Source of the DNA: GCA-020344555 sp964548955
Lineage (GTDB): Bacteria > Planctomycetota > Phycisphaerae > UBA1845
Direction: 5' to 3'
Length of the DNA stretch: 5,870 bases
Assembly (NCBI GenBank): GCA_964548955.1
Contig: CAZJTP010000238.1
Location: 1 to 5,870, forward strand
Below the pieces are notes generated by a model. That model worked only from the letters and a program-made list of their open reading frames with translations. It did no database searches and was not told the DNA's origin. Made by a program: the position numbers and the translations under genes. This document shows, in pieces, positions 1 to 4,436 of the stretch; position 1 is the first letter of the stretch; the number at the start of each line of letters is the position of its first letter.

Positions 1-901
1 AGCGGTAACCATACCACGGCTCGTAGTAGGCGTTCCCGTAGTAGCGGATCGGGTAGTACCGATGGAAGTAGCGGGAAGGGCCATAGTAGTAGCTGGACCT
101 GTGGCGGTGGTGTCGGCGGTTCAGGTAGAGCGCGCCCCGCAACTCCGGTCCGGACCGACCGTTGCCCAGGTGTATGTAGCCTGCGTGACGGTCCCCGATC
201 CGCCCGACGGTCAGGCCCACAGACGGTCCAGGATCCCTGTTTGGCCGTCTACCAGCACCGTAATCATTTCGATTCGCCGAACCTGCGCCGAAACTGTTTG
301 GATTGATCCGCCCGGCGCCGAAGTTGTTTGGGTTGACCGTCCCCGATCCGTATGGGCGGGATTTCCGCCTCGGCGTCGAATCAGAAGATGCCCGCGGCAC
401 ACGAACCACCGGGGTTCGCAAGAGGGTTGATGAGCCTGCGCGTTGCGGAGCCGTCGGTCTTGCGGATCGACCGACACTGGGAGCGGCGCGAACCCTTCCA
501 CCCAAATTCGCCGATGATCGCACACGCGGTCGACTCGATATTGACCGTGCCGTTGACGACCGAGACACGCTCGACCGCGGCAGCGTCCGCCCCACGCTCG
601 ACGCGGCGTTGCTCCTGGCCTTGTGGGGCTTGCTATGCGAGACGACCCGGCTACTCCTGGAGCGTCCAGCCGAAGCGAGGGACGTCGTCCGTCGCGAACG
701 AGTGGGTGCGGTCCCAGCCATGCTTGCCCGTGACGTTCGCCCGGATGACCGCGAAGAAGGACGGCTCACCTTTGCCCGCGCGGACGAGCGGCTTGACTTC
801 GTCCGCTTCGGTGATCCCGCCCAACATTCGCTCACGGGAGCCGACATGGCTATCACCATCGCCGCAGCCACACAAAGCCGGAAACTTAGCAGGGTTCTCA
901 T
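1..901 (-). CDS. Secreted Ser/Arg-rich repeat protein with Tyr-rich C-terminal region (partial, C-terminus off window)
   Basis: No family is recognised. The frame is open for 300 codons from an ATG at 901-899 to the left edge, where it is cut. The start has a strong ribosome site, AGGGAG at 908-913, six bases upstream. Residues 1-28 look like a Sec signal peptide: MRT, a hydrophobic core rich in L, V, A and M at about 4-21, then a polar stretch ending CWA before Gly29. Residues 30-185 are dominated by Ser, Arg, Thr, Ala and Pro, very basic and probably disordered. Residues 189-218 hold three 10-residue repeats of type xNPNxFGAGx. Residues 228-262 look more ordered (VGLTVGRIGD, then ELRGALYLN). 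Residues 271-299 contain 12 Tyr. The protein is presumably exported, perhaps a surface or matrix component (inference). The middle section has a codon pattern that fits another frame better, so a compensated frameshift or decay is possible. Confidence 0.66.
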   Translation of the reverse strand, partial: MRTLLSFRLCVAAAMVIAMSAPVSECWAGSPKRTKSSRSSARAKVSRPSSRSSGRTSRASMAGTAPTRSRRTTSLASAGRSRSSRVVSHSKPHKARSNAASSVGRTLPRSSVSRSSTARSISSRPRVRSSANLGGRVRAAPSVGRSARPTAPQRAGSSTLLRTPVVRVPRASSDSTPRRKSRPYGSGTVNPNNFGAGRINPNSFGAGSANRNDYGAGRRPNRDPGPSVGLTVGRIGDRHAGYIHLGNGRSGPELRGALYLNRRHHRHRSSYYYGPSRYFHRYYPIRYYGNAYYEPWYGYR

Positions 902-907
902 AACACA

Positions 908-913
908 CTCCCT
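908..913 (-). promoter_or_regulatory. Ribosome binding site of the secreted repeat protein
   Basis: AGGGAG on the minus strand lies six bases before the ATG at 901. It decides the start: it serves the frame that encodes the signal peptide. The overlapping GTG at 908, in another frame, has no such site. Confidence 0.6.
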
Positions 914-975
914 ATCGTTCCGAAACTGTTCACGTTCGAGAACTCTATCACACAGCAACTATTCTCACCTGTTAA

Positions 976-1004
976 AGAATACACCATAGACCGATACAAT
1001 GCAA
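976..1004 (-). promoter_or_regulatory. Candidate sigma70-type promoter for the secreted repeat protein
   Basis: On the minus strand a TTGCAT at 1004-999 and a TATTCT at 981-976 are separated by 17 bases. They lie in a locally AT-rich spacer between the HAD stop codon and the start at 901. The boxes match consensus only moderately (about 3/6 and 4/6), and other pairings in this AT-rich stretch are possible. The predicted leader would be about 70 bases. Confidence 0.3.
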
Positions 1005-1028
1005 ATGAAACCTGCGGTTTAGGATCGT

Positions 1029-1718
1029 CTAAATGCCGAGGATATCCCGAAATTCAGCCAGAGTACGAATACTATAGTCTGGATGACAATTGCCCACATC
1101 GTGGATCCGGCTGTCGCGACACAGCCAGACATTGGCGATACCCGCCCCGGTCGCACCCGCAATGTCACTGTGAAGGGAATCACCGACGTGGACTGCACGA
1201 TCCGGCTCAACTCCGAGCAACCGAATGGCTTGCCTGAAGATCTTAGGATCGGGTTTGTAGCACCGGGCAGACTCCGAACTGATCACGGCATCGAAATGAA
1301 GATTCTGCTTCTCGATCGCCGCCGTCAGCGGCTTTGTGTCGGCATTCGAAACGCAGCAAAGCGGAAGGCCGATGCTATCGAGAAAGTCCAAGGCATCTGG
1401 ATAGATTGGCGGATTGATCCAGTACTCCTCAAGTTCGGCGACGAGCGGAGCGGGATCAGCCGCTACGCCGAAATCGGCCAGAATAGCGGTGAGGCTTGCT
1501 TTTTCGCACTCGTACAAGGTCTGAAAGGCCTCATGGTTGCTTCGCTCAATGAACTCAAAGAAGCGATTACCCCAGCGAATCGCCAGCTTTTGCGCGCTCA
1601 GCGGCAGGCTGCACGTCTCGACGATGCGACGGCAGGCAGCCTCCACGGCCTCGCGATCCCCCGCGGAGATCGTTCCGTAGAAGTCGATCAAGATGGCATC
1701 AATACGCCGACCGGCCAC
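1029..1718 (-). CDS. HAD-superfamily hydrolase, haloacid dehalogenase-like subfamily I
   Basis: Predicted cytoplasmic hydrolase of 229 residues; substrate unknown. The HAD motifs appear in order. Motif I is IDFYGT at 11-16 with the nucleophile Asp12. An alpha-helical cap spans roughly 20-105. Motif II is VSNADT with Ser124. Motif III is Lys155 in YKPDP. Motif IV is HVGDSLHSD, with Asp180 and Asp185, followed by the usual IAGATGAGI. Position D+2 is Tyr14 rather than the acid/base Asp of most phosphatases; L-2-haloacid dehalogenases also have Tyr there, but motif IV here is phosphatase-like. The start is a GTG at 1718-1716 with AGGAG nine bases upstream. The frame stays open farther upstream, but that part shows no HAD similarity and overlaps aspS. 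The gene is divergent from aspS and lies 127 bases upstream of the secreted-protein gene on the same strand. The specific activity cannot be named from sequence. Confidence 0.88.
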   Translation of the reverse strand: MAGRRIDAILIDFYGTISAGDREAVEAACRRIVETCSLPLSAQKLAIRWGNRFFEFIERSNHEAFQTLYECEKASLTAILADFGVAADPAPLVAELEEYWINPPIYPDALDFLDSIGLPLCCVSNADTKPLTAAIEKQNLHFDAVISSESARCYKPDPKIFRQAIRLLGVEPDRAVHVGDSLHSDIAGATGAGIANVWLCRDSRIHDVGNCHPDYSIRTLAEFRDILGI

Positions 1719-1727
1719 GGGGACACT

Positions 1728-1732
1728 CTCCT
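1728..1732 (-). promoter_or_regulatory. Ribosome binding site of the HAD gene
   Basis: AGGAG on the minus strand lies nine bases before the GTG at 1718. It supports a start immediately before the first HAD beta strand (VAGRRIDAILIDFYGT) and argues against the much longer open frame that reaches 2099. Confidence 0.55.
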
Positions 1733-1779
1733 CTCGCGCGGATACACAATCAGAGGGCAGTGTAGCCGTGCCATTGCCC

Positions 1780-1800
1780 CGCGGCCACCGTCTGGCCGCG
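1780..1800. repeat. Perfect inverted repeat, 8-bp arms, in the HAD/aspS intergenic region
   Basis: The arms CGCGGCCA (1780-1787) and TGGCCGCG (1793-1800) flank the loop CCGTC. It lies between the two divergent genes, 62 bases from the HAD start. No T-run follows on either strand, so it does not look like an intrinsic terminator. It may be an operator or an mRNA hairpin in the HAD leader. Confidence 0.5.
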
Positions 1801-1835
1801 CAAGTTGCCCAAGCCAAAGGCACGGGCATGATCAC

Positions 1836-1861
1836 TGGGCCGAGAATCCCTTCTCGGCCCA
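1836..1861 (+). promoter_or_regulatory. Perfect 11-bp hairpin in the aspS upstream region
   Basis: The arms TGGGCCGAGAA (1836-1846) and TTCTCGGCCCA (1851-1861) are perfectly complementary around the four-base loop TCCC. It ends 49 bases before the aspS ATG at 1911. No T-tract follows. Its inner core CGAGAA-N4-TTCTCG recurs 27 bp downstream in a second hairpin. It could be a mRNA leader stem or a dyad operator; the sequence cannot separate these. Confidence 0.6.
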
Positions 1862-1864
1862 TTC

Positions 1865-1886
1865 GTGCGAGAAATGATTCCCGCAC
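1865..1886 (+). promoter_or_regulatory. Second, imperfect hairpin in the aspS upstream region
   Basis: The arms GTGCGAGAA (1865-1873) and TTCCCGCAC (1878-1886) pair with one A-C mismatch around the loop ATGA. The core CGAGAA-N4-TTCCCG matches the core of the hairpin at 1836-1861 except for one base, and starts 27 bp downstream of it. It ends 24 bases before the ATG at 1911. Confidence 0.5.
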
Positions 1887-1910
1887 AAGCGTGGATCTGT
1901 AAGGCCGTTC

Positions 1911-3785
1911 ATGTCGTCGATTGATTTTCCGGGCGACAGCCTCTACAAGATGACCCGCGAAACCGGGGCCGCTTTCGCGGGGAGCAGGACATTGGTGATT
2001 CCCTACAACCAACGTACACACCGTTGCGGGGAGCTCCGCGGCGCGCATATCGGGCAGGCCGCACGCCTCGCCGGGTGGGTCTACAGCAGTCGAAATCACG
2101 GCGGTCTGATCTTTGCGGACCTACGCGATCACACGGGACTGGTTCAGCTTCGGTTCAACGTGGATCATACACGCGAGGCTCACGAACTTGCCCAGTCCCT
2201 CCACAACGAGGATGTAGTCGTTGTCGAGGGGACGGTGGTCAGCCGCGGCGAGTTGATCAACCACAAGCTGCCCACCGGCGAAATCGAGATCGAGGTTGAT
2301 GCGATCGAGCTGCTCAGCCGTGCCGATCCCCTCCCCTTCCAGGTTAACGACGAGTTTGACACCAACGAGGAGCTGCTACTGCGTTACCGCTTCCTGCATC
2401 TGCGTCGACCGGAGATGCAAAAGGTCCTCCGAATGCGGCACCGGATCGGTCGGGCCATACGTGAGTACTTCGACGAAAACGGCTTCGTGGAGATCGAGAC
2501 GCCGTTTCTAACGAAATCCACGCCGGAGGGCGCACGGGATTATCTGGTCCCCTCCCGCGTGAAACCTGGTGCCTTCTATGCGTTGCCGCAATCACCACAG
2601 ATATTCAAACAACTGCTCATGATCGCCGGTTTCGACCGGTACGCGCAAATAGTCCGGTGCTTCCGCGATGAGGATCTCCGGGCCGATCGTCAGCCGGAGT
2701 TCACTCAGCTCGACATGGAGATGGCGTTCGTTCAGCGCGAGGACGTCATGACCATGGTCGAGGGCTGCGTTCAGCGGATTTTTAAGGACGGGCTTGACCT
2801 CGACGTCACTCTACCGTTTCCACGGATGAGCCGGCAGGAGGCCATGGAACGATTCGGGATCGATCGACCGGACACGCGCTATGGGATGGAGTTCCAGGAC
2901 GTCTCCGACCTCGCAAACGAGACCGACTTCCGGGTATTCCGCGAGGCGATCGACCAGGGAGGCGTGGTCAAATGCCTGATCGCCAAGGGCGCCAAGCCGC
3001 TGACGCGAAAGGTTCTTGACGGGCTGACGGAGGAACTGCGAGGCATAGGCGCCGCGGGTCTTCCGTATGCAAAAGTGACAGGTAGTGACACCGGTGTTGA
3101 ATTCGCCACGGGGATTGCCAAGTTCATCCAGCCGATCTGCACGAGGTTTTGTGAGACCGTCGGCGCGGAACCGGGTGACGTGGTTTTCTTTATGGCGGGC
3201 ACGTTCGCCGACGTCTGCAAGTACCTGAACTACCTCCGCACGCGTTTGGCCTCCATCCTCGACGTTATCCCGAAGGACCGGTGGGACCTGTTGTGGGTGG
3301 TGGATTTCCCGCTGTTGGAGTGGGACGAGGAACTGCAGCGGTGGATGAGCACACATCACCCGTTCACTGCGCCGCTCGATGATGACGTCGCCCTTTTAGA
3401 CGGCGATCCGGGCAAGGTTCGCGCCAAAGCCTACGATCTGGTGCTCAACGGTACTGAGATGGCCGGCGGCAGCATCCGTATCCATCAGCGGGAGATTCAG
3501 CAAAAGGTTTTCTCGCTGCTGGGCATCAGCCCCGAGGAAGCCCACGAGAAGTTTGAGTTTCTTCTGGAGGCCCTGCGCTTCGGCGCCCCACCCCACGGCG
3601 GTATTGCCTTCGGATTCGATCGATGGGCGATGATGCTGGCCGGTGCGGTAAGCTTGCGTGACGTGATCGCTTTTCCGAAGACACATCGTGCGGTGTGCCC
3701 CTTGACCAACGCGCCGGGGCCGGTTTCCAAGGCTCAGCTTGACGAGCTGTTTCTGACGCTAAAGCCAACGCCCAAGAGCGTATAA
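1911..3785 (+). CDS. aspS: Aspartyl-tRNA synthetase (bacterial type; possibly non-discriminating, Asp/Asn)
   Basis: A class IIb synthetase that attaches aspartate to tRNA-Asp in the cytoplasm. The N-terminal OB-fold anticodon domain spans about 36-140, with Phe68 and Gln79 at the positions that contact the anticodon in E. coli AspRS. The catalytic core follows: motif 1 near 193-211 (IETPFLTKSTPEGARDY), motif 2 at 251-270 (FRDEDLRADRQPEFTQLDME), and motif 3 at 563-571 (GGIAFGFDR, with Arg571). The bacterial GAD insertion lies about 310-440. All key motifs are intact. Total length is 624 residues, versus 590 in E. coli. The excess is N-terminal: the family normally begins just before THRCGEL (36-42). 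The ATG at 1911 has a weak AAGG upstream; ATG 1950, TTG 1992 and GTG 1995 are alternatives, the last two placed 7 and 10 bases after GGGGAG. His63 in RNHGG suggests a relaxed-specificity enzyme. The gene is divergent from the HAD gene. Confidence 0.97.
   Translation: MSSIDFPGDSLYKMTRETGAAFAGSRTLVIPYNQRTHRCGELRGAHIGQAARLAGWVYSSRNHGGLIFADLRDHTGLVQLRFNVDHTREAHELAQSLHNEDVVVVEGTVVSRGELINHKLPTGEIEIEVDAIELLSRADPLPFQVNDEFDTNEELLLRYRFLHLRRPEMQKVLRMRHRIGRAIREYFDENGFVEIETPFLTKSTPEGARDYLVPSRVKPGAFYALPQSPQIFKQLLMIAGFDRYAQIVRCFRDEDLRADRQPEFTQLDMEMAFVQREDVMTMVEGCVQRIFKDGLDLDVTLPFPRMSRQEAMERFGIDRPDTRYGMEFQDVSDLANETDFRVFREAIDQGGVVKCLIAKGAKPLTRKVLDGLTEELRGIGAAGLPYAKVTGSDTGVEFATGIAKFIQPICTRFCETVGAEPGDVVFFMAGTFADVCKYLNYLRTRLASILDVIPKDRWDLLWVVDFPLLEWDEELQRWMSTHHPFTAPLDDDVALLDGDPGKVRAKAYDLVLNGTEMAGGSIRIHQREIQQKVFSLLGISPEEAHEKFEFLLEALRFGAPPHGGIAFGFDRWAMMLAGAVSLRDVIAFPKTHRAVCPLTNAPGPVSKAQLDELFLTLKPTPKSV
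1979..1984 (+). promoter_or_regulatory. Possible ribosome binding site for an internal aspS start (TTG 1992 or GTG 1995)
   Basis: GGGGAG sits 7 bases before a TTG at 1992 and 10 before a GTG at 1995. Starting at GTG 1995 gives a 596-residue protein beginning MIPYNQRTHRCGEL, which matches the usual family N-terminus. Starting at ATG 1911 adds 28 residues without family counterpart. Purine runs are common in GC-rich coding DNA, so this is suggestive only. Confidence 0.4.
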
Positions 3786-3796
3786 CAAAACCTGGG

Positions 3797-3817
3797 GCAC
3801 CGGTTTTCAACCGGTGC
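3797..3817 (+). repeat. Perfect 9-bp inverted repeat immediately after aspS
   Basis: The arms GCACCGGTT (3797-3805) and AACCGGTGC (3809-3817) flank the loop TTC, 11 bases after the aspS stop and 17 before the glutaredoxin-like ATG. It makes a strong short hairpin in the aspS mRNA. There is no following T-run, so it is not a canonical intrinsic terminator. It could be a Rho-related or processing hairpin between cistrons, or one copy of a dispersed REP-like palindrome. Confidence 0.55.
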
Positions 3818-3834
3818 GAACGGCCGCCGTCGTC

Positions 3835-4074
3835 ATGCGAATCACATTCTTTACAAAGCCCGATTGTTCCTTATGTCGCGCTGCCATGTATGTGGTCGAG
3901 CGGGTCCGCCGGCAGACGGATTTCGAGTTGGAAATCGTCGACATCTCGGCGCCTGGCAACGAGCAGTGGTCCAAAGCGTACCACGACGACATTCCCGTCA
4001 TTCACCTCAACGGCAAGGAGATCTTCCGCAGTGGAGTTGACGAGCGACGCCTGCGCAGCCTGCTGCAGCCATAG
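3835..4074 (+). CDS. Glutaredoxin-like thiol-disulfide protein (CxxC)
   Basis: A 79-residue cytoplasmic thioredoxin-fold protein, close in layout to the small glutaredoxin-like proteins of the DUF836/C5orf63 type. The first strand is RITFFTKPDC, with the redox pair Cys11-Ser-Leu-Cys14, then a helix at 15-27. The second strand is ELEIVDIS (31-38), followed by the acidic/aromatic segment NEQWSKAYHDD. Pro54 in DIPVIHLNG is the expected cis-proline, followed by the last strands and helix. The ATG at 3835 puts the CxxC at the normal distance from the N-terminus. The alternative GTG at 3814 lies inside the palindrome and adds seven residues unlike the family. No good Shine-Dalgarno sequence precedes either. 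It starts 49 bases after the aspS stop on the same strand, so cotranscription is plausible. The partner is unknown; the family name does not prove glutathione dependence. Confidence 0.85.
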   Translation: MRITFFTKPDCSLCRAAMYVVERVRRQTDFELEIVDISAPGNEQWSKAYHDDIPVIHLNGKEIFRSGVDERRLRSLLQP

Positions 4075-4079
4075 GCCGT

Positions 4080-4344
4080 GACGCGCAGTGTCCTTCACTC
4101 GTCAATTCGAGGAGCACGTAGCCGACTCCCGCCTGTGCCCTCAGCGGCGAGCTTCTCTCGATCCCGAGTCGTTCTGCAATCTCGTCTGCCGTCTTGAATC
4201 CGATGCCCCATATGTCGTGGGCGAGGGAGTACGGATTCACCTTGACAATCCCGATGGCGTTGTCGCCGTAGGTCTTGTAGATGCGAACGGCCCGTGCGGT
4301 TCCAACACCGTAGCTGTGGGGGAAGACATGATCTCGCGAACCAC
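4080..4344 (-). pseudogene. Relic of a RecD2-type (RecD-like) helicase gene, frameshifted and truncated at both ends
   Basis: The minus strand encodes a recognisable internal piece of a RecD2-family DNA helicase, its N-terminal helix-hairpin-helix region. It begins with VVREIM (4344-4327). After a one-base shift near 4326 it continues FPHSYGVGTARAVRIYKTYG, and then NPYSLAHDIWGIGFKTADEI and an AERLGI...GVGYVLLELTSEGHCA segment ending about 4080. Restoring a single G after ATG at 4327 would give EIMVFPHSYGVGT, the expected family reading. A TGA at 4364-4366 blocks the downstream frame just upstream. Family similarity stops abruptly at about 4080, six bases from the end of the glutaredoxin-like gene, and no helicase motor motifs exist in the window. 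Full-length RecD2 proteins exceed 700 residues, so this is about 85 residues of one. It is most likely dead DNA left by a deletion. A functional copy may exist elsewhere. Confidence 0.8.
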
Positions 4345-4436
4345 GCGCCGCCGGGTGGGAATCTCACCCATTGAAGATCCACGCCTTTTCATGGCGTATT
4401 GAAATGCGGGATAGATGCGATTGCCCTGCCGTCGAG

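Noticed and set aside
352..903. Second plus-strand open frame of 183 codons over the same region
   Set aside because: No family resemblance and no ribosome site. The opposite strand has a ribosome site, signal peptide, repeats and a Tyr-rich tail in one frame.
651..908. Minus-strand 85-codon frame starting at GTG 908
   Set aside because: Not listed as a gene because the AGGGAG site and signal peptide belong to the other frame starting at 901. Its globular-looking composition is kept as a finding on a possible frame shift.
303..989. Long plus-strand open frame of 228 codons
   Set aside because: It is antisense to the secreted-protein gene and its start has no ribosome site. The composition (Arg/Asp/Leu-rich) is what the complement of a Ser/Arg-rich GC-rich gene produces, and its end is unrelated sequence in the AT-rich promoter region.
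1769..1785. TGGCACG on the minus strand as a possible sigma54 promoter for the HAD gene
   Set aside because: The following GC is 12 rather than 10 bases from the GG, so the -24/-12 spacing fails.
1083..1877. Plus-strand frame of 264 codons opposite the HAD gene
   Set aside because: Antisense shadow of a gene with complete HAD motifs; no recognisable protein features.
1836..1886. T-box or intrinsic attenuator upstream of aspS
   Set aside because: No T-box sequence, no specifier-loop layout and no T-tract after either hairpin.
1719..2099. N-terminal extension of the HAD frame by 127 codons
   Set aside because: It overlaps aspS and its upstream region, has no HAD similarity, and a good AGGAG site precedes the GTG at 1718.
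3797..3817. Intrinsic terminator of aspS
   Set aside because: The stem is good but no run of T follows on the plus strand.
4088..4402. Plus-strand 104-codon frame between the glutaredoxin-like gene and nadA
   Set aside because: The opposite strand carries recognisable RecD2 sequence in this interval; the plus frame has no family features.
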